NCBI RefSeq assembly: GCF_029867415.1
Contig: NC_081181.1
Coordinates: 126,051,042 to 126,115,041, forward strand
Length of the DNA: 64,000 bases
DNA from: Vicia villosa
Taxonomy: Eukaryota; Streptophyta; Magnoliopsida; Fabales; Fabaceae
Reading direction: 5' to 3'
The translations under genes were made by a program, and so were the position numbers. Positions 9,837-22,437 of this stretch are shown here, piece after piece. Numbering within the stretch: position 1 is the stretch's first letter; the number at the start of each line of letters is the position of its first letter. Below the pieces are notes generated by a model. That model searched no databases, was not told the origin of the DNA, and saw only the letters and a list, made by a program, of their open reading frames with translations.

Positions 9837-12453
9837 ATGGAATCTGAAATGAGCATCAAGAATCTCGAAGCACAGAATGCCCAAGTTCAAGTGGCAATTC
9901 TGGAACTGGCAAAGGGGCAGCAAGAACTGAAAGCCCTGATAATCAAGAAGAAAAAGAAGCCCAAAGGATCTGTAGGCGTGAGTCACCTGAGAAGAAAGAT
10001 CAAAATTCCAGTCAAAAAGTTCACAAAGCCACCAATCCCTGAAACAGTCGGTGATGATGAACAAGAAGACAATCAAAGCAACCAGGGTTCTGCTAAACCC
10101 TCTCTCTCTTCAAATGAAGAAAATGATCATTCTGGGGACGAACCGGATGATGAAAAATACCAACAGCTGGAAGACCGTATGAAAGCTATGGAGATACAAA
10201 AAATACCTGGCTTAGATTTCAATGATCTGGGGCTCATCTCGGATGTTGTTATCCCTCCAAAATTCAAAGTTCCTGTCTTTGCAAAATATGATGGAGTTTC
10301 TTGCCCGAAACTACATCTGAGATCCTATGTAAGGAAGATACAACCTCATACAACGGATAACAAATTGTGGATTCACTTCTTCCAAGAAAGTCTGTCGGGT
10401 ACACAACTCGAGTGGTACTACCAGCTGGAAAATACCAAGGTTCATACTTGGGAAGAATTAGCTGCTGCTTTTTACAAACAGTACCAATACAATGCTGATC
10501 TTGCGCCAACCCGTACTCAACTAAGGGGCATGTCTATGGGACCAAAAGAAAGTTTCAAAGGATATGCACAAAAGTGGAGAGATATGGCTGGAAGGGTTCA
10601 ACCACCCTTATCTGATCGCGAACTAGTTGACATGTTCATGGGCACTTTAACTGGCCCTTTCTATAGCCATTTGCTGGGAAGTTCATCATCAGGTTTCACT
10701 GACCTGATACTGACCGGAGAACGTGTCGAAAGTGGCATTCAAAATGGAAAAATTCAAATAGGTTCCACCTCTGGTACTACAAAAAGGCCCATCAGTGAGA
10801 GAAATGAGGTCAATGCAACTCAAATTCAAAAAAGTCGCAAAAGTGAGCAGCATCAATCTGTAGGGGCAGTTCTGATCTCCGCATCTGCACCTCAAAAAGA
10901 TCAACAGCCAAAATATACGCATCGACCAGATGCACCAAGAAGAAATTTCACCAAAATCAACATGCCAATTTCTCAGGCATTGCAGCACTTGCTAAAAGCA
11001 GATCTGATCACCTTAAGAGGTCCTCCAAGGAATGTCAACACTTCCTCTCCGAATTATCGCCCTGATGCGACATGTGCCTATCACTCAAACTGTCCAGGAC
11101 ATGACGCAGATCACTGCTGGGCCCTGAAAAATAAAATACAAGATATGATAGATGCTGGTGAAATTGAGTTCGATCCTCCAGAAACTCCAAATGTCATCAC
11201 TGCACCTATGCCAAAGCATGACAAAACTGTTAACGCTATCCTGGACACTGTTTACATCTATGATGTGAACGAATTATCAACTCCACTCTGCGAAGTCAAA
11301 GGAAAGCTAATCCGAGCTGGTTACTTCCCAGGATGTGACCCCGATTGCTTTTACTGCTCCTGCCTGCCCAATGGTTGTGAAAATCTGAGGATGGGAATTC
11401 AAAAATGGATGGATCGCCGTATCATTATGTTTGAGAGGCTCCCTTCTATGGACGTACTGTGCGAAGTCTTTGCAAACGGGATAAGAATAGAGGATGCCTC
11501 AGTGATCTCCAGCTTACCATTCAAAATCTCTGCCAAGGCTCCATTCAAAATTTCTGCTACACTCAAAGTGGCATCAGTAGTCATTGCTAGTCCAACTCCA
11601 TTTCCGTACTCCTCAGACAAAGCTGTCCCATGGGGATATGACACTAATGTTTACGTTCATGGAGTTAAGCAGAGTACCTCGACTGAAGAGACCGCAAAGT
11701 TATCTACTCCAACTGTGGGTAATATTGTGGGTACCAGCAAGATCACGAGAAGTGGAAGAATCTTTTCACCAGAAATTTCTCCAAATGTTGCTGCTGGTCC
11801 AGTCCGAGTCCCAGTTCCTAATCAAAATGTCAACGCTCGAGGCAAAGAGCCACAAGTTGAACAAATTCAAACCCCGGTGGAGATCACTGCTGAGGATCCA
11901 TCAAAGCAAGAAATGGAGGAAATATTGAAAATCATCTGCAAGAGTGATTACAATATTATTGAGCAACTGGGGCACACTGCTTCAAAAATCTCAATGCTAT
12001 CTCTGCTAAAATATTCAGAAGCTCATGCCAAAGCTCTGATGAAGTTCCTAAAAGCTGCGCACGTGCCTCAAGAGATCTCAGTCGACCAATTTGAGAATTG
12101 TGTTGCCAATCTAACCGTGAGCAATGGTCTCGGTTTCTCTGATGTGGATCTAACCCCTGCTGGGAAAAATCACAACAAAGCCTTACATATCTCCATTGAA
12201 TGTAATGGCACCACTCTATCTCATGTGCTAGTAGATAACGGTTCTTCTCTGAACGTGTTACCGAAAACAGTACTAGAAAAGCTTGACTTCGAAGGAATTG
12301 TGTTACAACCAAGTGATGTTGTGGTAAGAGCCTTTGACGGGTCAACCAGAACAGTATACGGAAAAGTGAATCTCCCAATCAGAGTGGGTTCTCAAATCTT
12401 TGATTCTATCTTTTACGTAATGGAAATTCACCCAGCCTACTCCTGTTTACTTG
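9837..12453 (+). CDS. Ogre/Tat Gag-protease polyprotein, 3' end lost in a gap
   Basis: Start chosen at ATG 9837, just after the acceptor-like site; the frame is open further upstream to an ATG at 9792. The N-terminus is a Gln/Glu-rich coiled coil (AQNAQVQVAILELAKGQQEL), then a Lys-rich stretch and an acidic linker. A retrotransposon-gag capsid domain follows (KYDGVSCPKLHLRSYVRKI, FFQESLSGTQLEWYYQL, W-E-E-L-AAAFYKQY). A C-x2-H-x5-H-x4-C knuckle (CAYHSNCPGHDADHC) lies near residue 420. Near the end is an aspartic protease active site, VDNGSSLNVLP, inside HISIECNGTTLSHVLVDNG. The frame then runs into 100 Ns, so any reverse transcriptase, RNase H or integrase is missing. Gag forms the particle; the protease would process it. 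No stop interrupts about 870 codons, suggesting a relatively young copy. Confidence 0.9.
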
Positions 12454-12553
12454 NNNNNNNNNNNNNNNNNNNNNNNNNNNNNNNNNNNNNNNNNNNNNNN
12501 NNNNNNNNNNNNNNNNNNNNNNNNNNNNNNNNNNNNNNNNNNNNNNNNNNNNN
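12454..12553. other. Assembly gap (100 N)
   Basis: Exactly 100 undetermined bases, the conventional placeholder for a gap of unknown size. The sequence to its right is not Ogre coding sequence, so several kilobases of element (pol, 3' UTR and LTR) may be missing here. Confidence 0.95.
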
Positions 12554-13102
12554 TTTAGCTACCTGTGTTTAGCCTTTATATTTATCTCACATCCCCACTC
12601 TTGTTGAACATACTGAGTTGAAAATCTCAGGCTAACACCTACCAGACTAAACTAGTCAGGGTCACAAAGTTACTTTTGTTATGAGTTGTATGGAAACGTT
12701 ATCTAATTCTTCTTAGGTGTTATGTTTATCTATGATCTTGGAAACTAGTCTTTGTAAGCCCAATTGATAAGTCATAAATTCCTATATCTCCCTGTCTGTC
12801 CGAGGTTATTCAATAGGGAACGAAATCCTTAGTCGCAATTAATCATTTATGGCTATTAATAAACCTTTAAGATCTGTGTCCGTGTAGAGATGCTCCTGTC
12901 GTGAAATGGGACGTGTTTGTCTTGGGCCGACTTGTTTGCCTTGGTCCAAAGATCCATCTATATGTGAGTTTTTAACCGATCTTATTACTTAAAGACCAGA
13001 TTCATACCCAACTCAGAGTCCACTCAAATGTACAACATTAAACAATTTTTTCAAAATGTAACAAAACAAAGGCTAATTAATAACCCCTATTTATATGAAC
13101 TA
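12554..13102. other. Unassigned sequence after the gap
   Basis: No recognisable coding or repeat motif. It is neither obviously Ogre LTR nor gene sequence. Confidence 0.4.
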
Positions 13103-13210
13103 AATTTCTTATATACTATTTATTCAAGTAAATGTTAATCCATTTGGATCAATATCCTTCCTTCATTCAGGAGTTCACCCTGTTTATTGGTATTATACAT
13201 ACCACTTATT
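13103..13210. repeat. Left arm of an inverted repeat flanking the transporter gene
   Basis: TTTCTTATATACTATT, then TTCATTCAGGAGTTCACCCTG and a TACCACTTAT end reappear in reverse complement and in the same order at 15711-15839. Two near-perfect blocks (TTCATTCAGGAGTTCACC and TTTCTTATATACTAT) anchor the match, with indels between. The arms lie about 2.5 kb apart. Confidence 0.7.
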
Positions 13211-13630
13211 ATAACTCAGTTTGTACAACATGCTAAAATCCTATAATGATTATGATTATTATCCACTAAATTTACCTACCAACAAACAATCTTTGTTAGC
13301 AAAAAGTGTCCACCACATCTTTATCCAACCCAGAACCAAATTTGATGTGGCAATACATTGCAACTTGCAAAATATCATACAACAAGTTGCCAGAAAAAAG
13401 CCAACAACAAATTTTTGTTTGAACCATACAAGCACTAAAACAACTAGTAATATATTAATGCACACTAATATGTGACTTAACACATACACATTAAACAATA
13501 CATACACAATTTATTTCAAGTTTAAGTGACCCTTGATTAACACACTTGAACAATCATCTTCTAACTTGAAAGTCTAAAAATCTCAAAAATTTCCTAAGCC
13601 TACACAAAAAAAGTCAAAATAACATCATCA

Positions 13631-15556
13631 TCATCTTAGTATTGGGTTGACAAGATTTCTCTCTATATGTATCTTGGAATATATCTTCTTTGTTCTAACA
13701 GAAAGCAAAAGATCCAATCCACACCCCAAGACACAAGCAAAAGCCATAATCAAATACACAAGCCTGAAACAATGTGCTCCAATGCAAGTGTTTCCACCTC
13801 CCGGCACACTAGTGGCTTCAAGATCATATAGATAACCAGCAATGAGACCAGAAAAGATGAATGAACCAATAGGAAGGTTGAGAATCAGAATGTTGTATAA
13901 TAAACCATAGTATTTCAGACCAAATAGTTCTGAAGCTGCTGCTGGTGTTATTGTAAGACGAACTCCATAGCATATTCCAACTAGCATCGAGCCAATGTAT
14001 AATGATCCCGGTAAGGCCATAGCCAATGTAATGTAACCAACAGCCATCAGAATTTGTGCTGCTGCATTCCAAACTAGCCTCGGCATGCCCGATTTTCTGC
14101 AATATCAATTTTTCATTCAAGGTCAATAATTTATGAGAACTGAAGAAATGTTAATGAGTAGTGAGCAAGCAAACCTGATGTAGTATTCAGAGAGTGAACC
14201 AGAAAGAATGCGTCCAAAGAAACCCCAAATGCTAATGAAAGAAATGAACAAAGAAACATCATGGTATCCAAGTGCTAATCCCATTTGTCCCATGTTATTC
14301 ATAACACAAAGTCCTGTTCCCACACCGCATAGAAATGACAAAAACAAAACCCAAAAATCAACGGTTTTCGCCATTTCAATGATAGTATGATCTTCCCCTA
14401 ACACCGGTTTTCGTTTAATCTCAACTTCCTCCACCTTGGGACATGGCTCTTCCTTTTCAATCTTTTGAGTCAACAATGGCTCATGAATCTGTTTTTCTTT
14501 GTCAAGACTAGGACTAATTTTGAAGAAAAGTAAATATAAAGGAACAAGAAGTGGCATGGCTAATAGGATCAAAAGTCCTATTGTGAAAACCAATGAAACA
14601 AGATGTTTATGAGGTCCAGAGATATCAAAAACCAAGAGATAAACTGCTACTGTAACTGCAATCAAGTTAAACACATTGAAGAACCTTGTCTCTTGGTTTT
14701 CTTCTGTAGAAGTAGAAGCTGATGGAGTTTCACGAAGAAAAATAGCAGCAATGAGACAAATAACAGCAGGAACAATTGTGAGCATTAATAGAAACTTCGA
14801 TGGATCCGAGGAAAACAAAGCTGTGCAGACGTCAGTGAAGATTGCTGTGCTGAGTCCTAAATACCCTTTAAGAATACCAGAAACTGGACCGCGGTTTTTC
14901 GAGAAGCTTCTCATGCAAGTTACAAGCACTGCTGTGTTCATCCATGTTGAGCTGTTTCCTCCCAAACATAAGAATACACACATCTGCAAAATAGTTCAAA
15001 AGTAATCGGACAAAATCGATTATTTTTCTTTCTAGAAATAACGTATTAATCTATATCAACTACAAATAAATAAATAAATAAGGTTTAATTGTAGCACCGA
15101 TGACTCTGAACACTCTAAACAAAGGTGTGTCTGGTGTAGACGTTTCAGTGTGTTGTGTCTGTGTTAGTGCTTCTAGGTATTGTATGATGAGAAGAAAGCA
15201 TTATTTACCAGCCAATAAGGGAGAGGGGTGATTCTTTGGCTTACAACAAGCCATTGAACACCGTAGCCAATGAACCCCATGATAGCACCAATCATGAGAA
15301 TAACAGAAGTTGGCCAACGATCCGAAACAAGACCAGAGAAAATACCAAAAGCTTTGCCAACGTCTTTAGCAACAGAGAGATTGTTAAGCTGCATCTGAGT
15401 CAGAAACATTAGAGACTTCAACACATCAGAATAGTTTGCAAATGTATAATTGTTTCCACATATTGTTTGTACCCATATGGCTGTCACAAATCCTAGCCAT
15501 TTTTCAGCAACAAAGTTACTAGAGAATAAAAACATAGTGATTATTAATTGGAACAA
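13631..15556 (-). CDS. Nodulin-like major facilitator transporter (NFD4-like)
   Basis: A membrane transporter of the nodulin-like/major facilitator family (annotated elsewhere as NUCLEAR FUSION DEFECTIVE 4-like); substrate unknown. Three exons join cleanly: 15556-15209, 14983-14175 and 14096-13631, with GT-AG introns, giving 540 residues, a usual family length. Exon 1 carries W-L-G-F-V-TAIWVQTICGNNYTF, the Q-LNNL-VAKDVGKAFG block and a membrane helix. Exon 2 holds the family signature CMRSFSKNRGPVSGILKGYLGLS, several hydrophobic helices, a charged cytoplasmic loop (LDKEKQ...IKRKPVLGEDHT) and the second-half start F-W-V-L-F-L-S-F-L-CGVGTGL. Exon 3 has VGICYGVRLTITPAAASELFGLKYYG and the final helices, ending in a basic tail. 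The first ATG of the exon was used; an in-frame ATG seven codons on (15535) is possible. No lesion is visible, so I take it as functional. A TATA box lies 70 bp upstream, and an inverted repeat flanks the locus. Confidence 0.92.
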
Positions 15557-15624
15557 GAAATTATGAAGAATTTGAAGGTGTAGAGAATGTATATGACTTT
15601 GCTTGGTGTTACGTACTCAGTTGT

Positions 15625-15632
15625 TATTTATA
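15625..15632 (-). promoter_or_regulatory. TATA box of the transporter gene
   Basis: On the minus strand this reads TATAAATA, about 70 bp upstream of the ATG, the expected place for a core promoter with a leader of roughly 40 bp. Confidence 0.65.
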
Positions 15633-15710
15633 TGTTATCTTTATGAATTATTTGACACATGGTATTGTGAGTAGCATGAAATACCATGTATCTATATTAG
15701 ATATTAATCC

Positions 15711-15839
15711 CATAAGTGGTATATGTAATATTGATATCAAAACAGGGTGAACTCCTGAATGAAGAATCCTGTGTCTATAAAGTTATTGCTTCCATATGGG
15801 TTGAAATTGACTTAAAATAATAGTATATAAGAAATCTAA
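15711..15839. repeat. Right arm of the inverted repeat flanking the transporter gene
   Basis: Reverse complement of 13103-13210 with indels. The shared blocks are GGGTGAACTCCTGAATGAA and ATAGTATATAAGAAAT. It lies about 80 bp upstream of the putative TATA box, so it could overlap the promoter. Confidence 0.7.
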
Positions 15840-16166
15840 CTTATATACTAGTGACTTGTTTGAAAGAGTTTTATCTTTAGTTTTTAAATTTTATTTTATA
15901 AATTTTAATTTTAAAAATTACTTTAAAAGAAAAAGATAAAGAAAATATATTCAGATTCTATTTGAATGGGTTTTAATTTTTAGTTTTTAAACTTTACTCT
16001 TAAAATCTATTTTAGCAAATTGTTTTGATGATCCCATTTTATAAAACAATTCTGTAAGAGACAAAAAAAAAAAAAAACCTTGTTTGATACATTTATTATT
16101 AAAATCTATTTTAAAAAGGAAACTCTTTTGATATATAAATTTTAGAGCTTAAAGGTAAAACACAGG
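15840..16166. other. AT-rich intergenic sequence
   Basis: Long A and T runs with no open frame or repeat that I can name. Confidence 0.4.
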
Positions 16167-16400
<234 letters not shown>

Positions 16401-16551
16401 TATTCATTTTCCTCTAAATTTTATTTTATAGTTTTTAACTTATCCTTTTAATACTTTACTAAATTATTAGCTTTTTTTAATCATAATCTAATATATATAA
16501 TTTAAAATATTTTTTATGAAATATTTATCTTTTACTTTTATATTAAAAAAA

Positions 16552-19500
16552 TGCAGACTATGTTCATGTTAGATGACGACGTTCATCTCTTTGAGGGAGG
16601 TATAGTGGATCATGTGGCTAGATGAGTCTATAGCTTCTTCCATGGTATCAACGCTGAAGGTTGCTAAGAGTTTGGTGGTCATTGTCCGTAGTGATGTCCT
16701 GCTGACGGGTTCTCTTTCGAGCAATCATATGGTAAACTATCCCTTCTATCCAATTTGTTGGAACTTCTTGGGTTAAACGCCATAGGGGTATGCCATCTTC
16801 TCTAATCACATAGTTAAGGTTGACGTTCCTTGGAAAAAGGATTATTGTTTGAAGGTATTGGATGATGTGAACCTTTGGTTTCAAGTGAGTTGATATGAAT
16901 GAGAACTTCCTTTTCTCCGTATGGGGTTAATAACAATGTGGCTTAGGGATATAGAGCGTTTGAAGTTATTAAATCCTAAATGTTTCTCATAGGTGTAAGA
17001 TGTTCCTTCAAAGGGTAGCTCAAAAATTCTACTGAAATTATCCTTATGGATATCTATTTCCACTCCTTTTGCTGAAGATCTCAAGGAAAATCCTATAACC
17101 TTTTGAATAGATTTCTATTACAATGTTTGAAAAAATTCTTTCAAATACCTTTGTGAAAAATTCCCTTAGACAGGCTTGACATATTTGAGAGTACGATTTG
17201 TAACTCCAATTGAAGCTTGGATCCATGAGCCATGGTTAGATCACCTTTTTCTGAGGATTATCATCTTTTCTTCTTGATTTATATTTATTATACCAGAGGT
17301 GAAGACAACTCTCTTTGGGATATGTAACACCCCATTTCTACCTGATAATTATATGACAATCAGAGTATAAAAATTTCTAAAACATTACATGTGATATCAC
17401 ATTTTCGACTTAAATCACATGTGGCTTACACGCCTTCAAGATAGATACATAAAACTTTATCAAAATGGACAAACTTATAACAATTAGTTTAGTCTTTAAA
17501 AACCATTCTTCAATATTAAAAAAAAATCACGCAGCGGAGTCACAAACTTCCAAAAACCATAGTAAAGTCATAGTATCTTCGCTCATTGCAAAACAACCTC
17601 AAAAGTCACAATTTAAATGCAAAACAACATTACAAATTCAGCAAAAGAAATTATTATAAAAGCATGTGTTTGTCCTCCCGAGTGCTACGTATCAGAGCGA
17701 CAACTGACTCGAACTCACGGCGACTAAGTCTTCACTCACAGCTATCACCTGCACGTTGCCAATATAAAGGCAACGACCAACAAGAAAAGGGTGAGATATC
17801 TAACCATATAAATAAAGTTATGATAACAATATATAGGAGTTAGAAATCATAAAAATTGTCACATCGCAGTATAATCGTTACAATTCAATTCACCTCATGA
17901 TTTCAACCAAAACGGTTTACTTCATAATCAAGGTCACACAATTTCGTAAACATACAAAATGGAATGAGACTCTACAAATGCAGATGCATGTGGTACCTAG
18001 GACTTCTGCCCTCATTGCCAATTGTCAATTATTAGAGGCATTCAAACAGGCATAAGCCTTCATCCCTATTTTGCCAAATATAGGCTGTCACCAAAAATGC
18101 AATAGTTATGCGACTCAATGAAATGCAACATCACCAAAAAATCATAAATTTCATCGTAAGGCATACGCCTATATCACCGGAAATTATCAATAATCATTGA
18201 TATCACGTCATCAAATTATTACCTGCACTTCACGATACTCATGATATTCGTCGCGTCACAACTTCACTAATACATCGCAAGAAAATGACGGTTAGCAGAT
18301 TAACCCCGAAACGGTTATTCCCAAATTATTTTGATTAGTATTATTATCTTTGTCACTTAAATAGCTTATTATATTTGTCTGCTACTTTCTACTGTTTCTG
18401 GCATACAATTAGTTACTTGTACTACTGATATTTTCATTGGTATTCATTTGCACTGCTATTCATTCCTATAATCTAAACTCTGCTAGTTAATGTTTGCTTA
18501 TTTTCCAAGCCGGCTACTGAATTTTTTCTCCAACTCTGCAATGGTACACTCTACTACTAATACTTCTTTTTGTTTCCATGGTTAATCACTTTTTCTACTA
18601 CTTAAGGTTGAACCCCTGCTACTACTTACTAAATGTCAAATAATCTAACTTCTAGTTCATCTCAAATCTAATAATTTAATCCATGGCTGGTTGCTAATTT
18701 TGTACTTTATATTTTCATTACTACTTAATCAATTCAAGTGGGTACTAAAAATTATACTAACTACGATTCATAGGGTGCTTAATTGGTGGAAGGTACTACT
18801 TTTCAATTGAGGCCCCCGTCCCTTATGCATGTAAGGCGCCCGCCCTAGACTCGTGGCACCCGCCCCTTGCTTATTTTGGTGGCCCCCATCCTACTATATG
18901 GGGCGCCCTCCCCTAAGCCATGTGGCCCCCGCCAAACAAAATTTTCTCTCTCCCTCCTTTATACTTCCAGACCTCCATTCCTAATTCGATTATTTTCCAG
19001 ACTTTACATATTCAGAAGTTTTCAACAACACAGACTTAACATTCATACCATCATTGATTCATTTAATCAGAAACAATCTTCATTCACAAAATCACAAACC
19101 AACATAGTCAATTAACGTTTAACAAAACAACAATTTCATCATGCAAATTTTCCGCCAGGAAATCACATAACAGCAACACCAAAATTACACAAATATAGAG
19201 AAAAAATTTATAACCCAAACCCCACATACGGTTCATCATATCCCTATTTATAGAGCAAGAACCCCACCCCTTATCTTTGGATCAAAGGTTGCTCTAATTT
19301 GTTCCCGATCGAAATCACCCAATGCTTTCAGTGCTTCCTCTACTATCCTCTCCCGAAACCCTCTTCTCTTCTGCTATGCCTCTATTATTTTTTTCCTGTT
19401 TTCTACAAACCTAAGTGCCACTACTATGTGCTTCATAATTCTAAATGGGTCAATCATTTTCACTCGTACAACACCCACACATATTGGCCCACCTAATTAA

Positions 19501-19777
19501 GATATACACCTACTATTATTATGTGTCTAATTTAATCGGCTTATTTAATTTAGCAGAAAAGCTCCTAAACACCAATAATTATACTATTAATATTTTTAAT
19601 ACTAAAAAACATCAAATATCACTATTAAAACTCGACCGTCTATTCCGTTCAGATACCCGACTCGACAACTCAAAATGCGACGAAACGCGATAAATACTCA
19701 AAGTTAACTAAACTAAATATTAAATCGCATTATGGGTGTTACAGGATACCTTCAGATTTGTGGCTTAATGAAGCCAT
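16552..19777 (-). pseudogene. Degenerate retroelement-type ORF split by a solo LTR
   Basis: With the solo LTR removed, the minus strand reads from an ATG at 19777 (MASLSHKSEGI, with the isoleucine codon spanning the insertion), continues after the LTR with PKRVVFTSGIIN, and passes into three overlapping frames at 17226-17044, 17084-16881 and 16884-16648. The last two contain EIDIHKDNFSRIF, SLSHIVINPIRRKGS and VHIIQYLQTIILFPRN...PTNWIEGIVYHMI. These resemble the plant transposon-associated or envelope-like protein found in legume retroelements, but I cannot place the family firmly. The frame is broken by at least two frameshifts and a stop, besides the 2.4-kb insertion. No reverse transcriptase is nearby. 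Confidence 0.5.
17323..19743. mobile_element. Solo LTR, 2421 bp, with GGATA target duplication
   Basis: The segment starts TGTAACACCCC and ends GGGTGTTACA, perfect inverted termini typical of legume chromovirus-type Ty3/gypsy LTRs. The five bases before (17318-17322) and after (19744-19748) are both GGATA. There is no primer site, polypurine tract or coding region between, so this is a solo LTR left by recombination between two LTRs. Frames inside it (17465-17843, 18867-19693) are not gene-like. Confidence 0.88.
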
Positions 19778-20204
19778 GATGATACTTACGGCAAGAGAGA
19801 AAGCTCACACAAGAAAAATTCTAAAAGAGAAGAAACTTTGAGATGCAAATAGAGTGAAGAATGAGTACTTATATATCGTGTGTCTTCTGATTATTTTAGG
19901 CGTGTAATTCTTTCAAGTAATCACTGGTGAGTGTACACCTTCACAATCAGATTAAAATCATCCAAAAAATGGTGTGTCAATCGATTGACTTGGGGCTCCA
20001 ATCAATTGGATCATAATTTTTTTAAAGATATTGAGCATTTATCATCAATGCGAGGATCTGATTGCTTCAGAGACTATGTATAGCTTGGATTTAATTTGAA
20101 ACTAAGTGTGTCAAGCTTCTCCAATCGATTTCCTCAAGATGTCAATTGATTGGGCTTACGTTAGTCAGCCTTCTTGTTGCCTTTTGGGTCTTGTGCTTTC
20201 TTTT

Positions 20205-21295
20205 TGAAGGAGTGAAAAACACTTAGAAAGGGGGGGATTGAATAAGGGTTGTTTCCAAAAACGATAGATGAAAATAAATTGCACAGTTATTTTTATCTCG
20301 GTTCGTTGTTAACTAAACTACTCCAGTCCACCCCTGACAAGGTGATTTACCTCAACTAAGGATTTAATCCACTAATCAATCTTGATTACAATGGTTCTCC
20401 ACTTAGACAACTTCTAAGTCTTCTAGAGTATACAGATCACAACTTGATCACTCTAGGAACTTCTTTTTACAATCAATGTAAAATAAATATTACAAGAGAT
20501 TAAATTGCTTCTTAATAAGCTATAATCACCAAGTGATTTTTCTCTTAAGTTTACATTCTAAACACTCACTAAGATATTACAATGTTGTGAGGTTGAAGAT
20601 GAAGTTCTTCTTTGATTTTGTGTGATAACGTTTTGGCAGCGTTTTGGTACTTAGCGTTAGAGAGTTGTTGCTCCTTCTGAATCAGAACTTCTATATATAG
20701 ACAGTGAGGAAATGTGATCGTTGGGAGCATTTAATGCTTTGTGTGAATAGTACACTACTACATTTAATGTTTCACTCTTTTGTCAACTACCTCAAGCCAT
20801 GCTTCAACTGCTTTTTCTGACTTTGCCTTTTGTAGCTTCTAACGTTCCTTTTGTCAGTCAGACAGATTTGACGTTATAGCCTTTTCATTTTGTACTTGCT
20901 TCTTGACTCAGACTATTGCATTAACGTTTGAATATCAGAGTCTTCAGCTTTTGGTGCAGATGCAACTTCAGTCAACAGACTATGGAAGTGCTTTGGAGCG
21001 TGATACCATCAGATCTTCAGAGCTTTGCTTATGAATGCCATCTTCTGATACTTTCCAGATCATGTTCTGATTTCTTCAAGACCATCTTCTGATGTCTGCC
21101 AGACCATGTTCTGATGAAGCCATCCAGATCTTCTGGGTCAGAGCTTCTGAACGCTGATTTTGTGCATACTCTTTTAGACTTTTCCTGAAATGGAAAACGT
21201 GAATAATTAGAGTACCACATTGTATTATACAAAATTCATATATAATGTTATCATCAAAACTAAGAATATTGATCAGAACATTTCTTGTTCTAACA
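20205..21295 (-). mobile_element. Solo LTR of a Maximus/SIRE-type copia element, 1091 bp, with CTTTT duplication
   Basis: On the minus strand it begins TGTTAGAACAAGAAATG and ends CACTCCTTCA. CTTTT lies at both 20200-20204 and 21296-21300. The interior includes GGTTCGTTGTTAACTAAAC and ACTCCAGTCCACCCCTGACA, typical of legume SIRE-lineage LTRs, and a TATATA at about 20692-20699 on the plus strand. No internal region remains. A truncated relative lies at 52814. Confidence 0.85.
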
Positions 21296-21371
21296 CTTTT
21301 GTCTATTAGTTTTCTGGTTTTCGGCACTCCTGTTCAACTTTATTTTCACCTTTTTTGCATAAAATACTTGG

Positions 21372-21615
21372 AGTCTGTTTGAGAGTTGATTTTTGGAGGG
21401 TTTTAGAGGGGAAAATTTTGGAGGACTGCGTTTATATCTTGAAATCTGTGTGATAATTTTAAAAAGTTTAAAAAACAATATGATTTTATATGCTAATGTA
21501 ATATATTGTTTTTAAAACTTTTTTAAATATCACACTTATTTCAAGATATAGACGCAGTCCTCCAAAGTCTCTCCCTTTAAAACTCTCTAAAAAACAACTT
21601 CTAAAAAACAATTTT
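21372..21615. mobile_element. Foldback MITE
   Basis: Two arms of about 100 bp are inverted copies of each other: the left has GGAGGACTGCGTTTATATCTTG and the right CAAGATATAGACGCAGTCCTCC, with AACAATAT / ATATTGTT near the centre. The small AT-rich loop and absence of coding sequence fit a non-autonomous DNA transposon. I could not fix a target duplication. Confidence 0.7.
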
Positions 21616-22001
21616 GTGATAATTTTTATAGCTTAACGACAGTTTACTATTTACCGCCTGAATTAGCGAAGGTTTTAGTAGGAGAGATTAAAAGTGTAGA
21701 TGCCAATTTTTAAAAAAACTATTCTTTAAAGTTTTTTTTGGAAGAATTAAAAGTAAAATATAAAATATTTAGAAGGATATAAACATATTTAACCGTATAT
21801 TTGATTTGATAGTTTTTAACTTATAAATTTAATATATTATTAAAACTATTAGAACTTCTTTTAATCATAATATAATTTAAAATATTTTTCTTTTTTAAAA
21901 AAATATTTATCTTTTATTTTTATATTAAAAAATGTCAAAAGTATTGATCAATTTCTAAAGTCTCCTTTTCATAAATTTATTTATAAAAAAATTTATATAG
22001 T

Positions 22002-22010
22002 GTGTTTTGT
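22002..22010. repeat. Left 9-bp target-site duplication of the MULE
   Basis: GTGTTTTGT, identical to 29442-29450. Nine bases is the standard Mutator duplication length. Confidence 0.85.
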
Positions 22011-22230
22011 GAAAAAAAATTCCAAATAACCAGGTTTAAAAAAATTTTACACCAAAAACCAGGTTTTCGGGAAAATTACCTGTATGACCAGGTTTGGGAG
22101 GTGGTCTCCACGTAGGAGCCACCTCCGGTGGCGCCAACTAACAAATCCTCACACATATGCGCCACCTGGGGTGGCGCCTACTTACATTTTCAACTTTCAA
22201 GCCACCTTGGGTGGCGCATACATGCCCATT
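22011..22230. repeat. MULE left terminal inverted repeat (~220 bp)
   Basis: Reverse-complementary to 29234-29441 over its whole length with small indels, starting GAAAAAAAATTCCAAATAACC. It contains ACCAGGTTT at 22029, 22058 and 22087, and palindromes at 22116-22134, 22159-22177 and 22199-22217. Confidence 0.9.
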
Positions 22231-22437
22231 CCTTTTTTTTTCTTTTTTTTAATTGTTTCTACATATTTTTTTTTATTTTTTTAAAATTGTTTTTATTTTA
22301 ACATATTTAAAAAATATATATTAAATTAGCGTAGATAAGATCAGTGAATCAGCTAACACGAGCGTTCATGGAAAACATTAATTCATTCATTAATTAAAAG
22401 GTACATTAAAAATAACCAACAAAAAAAACTAAAACAT

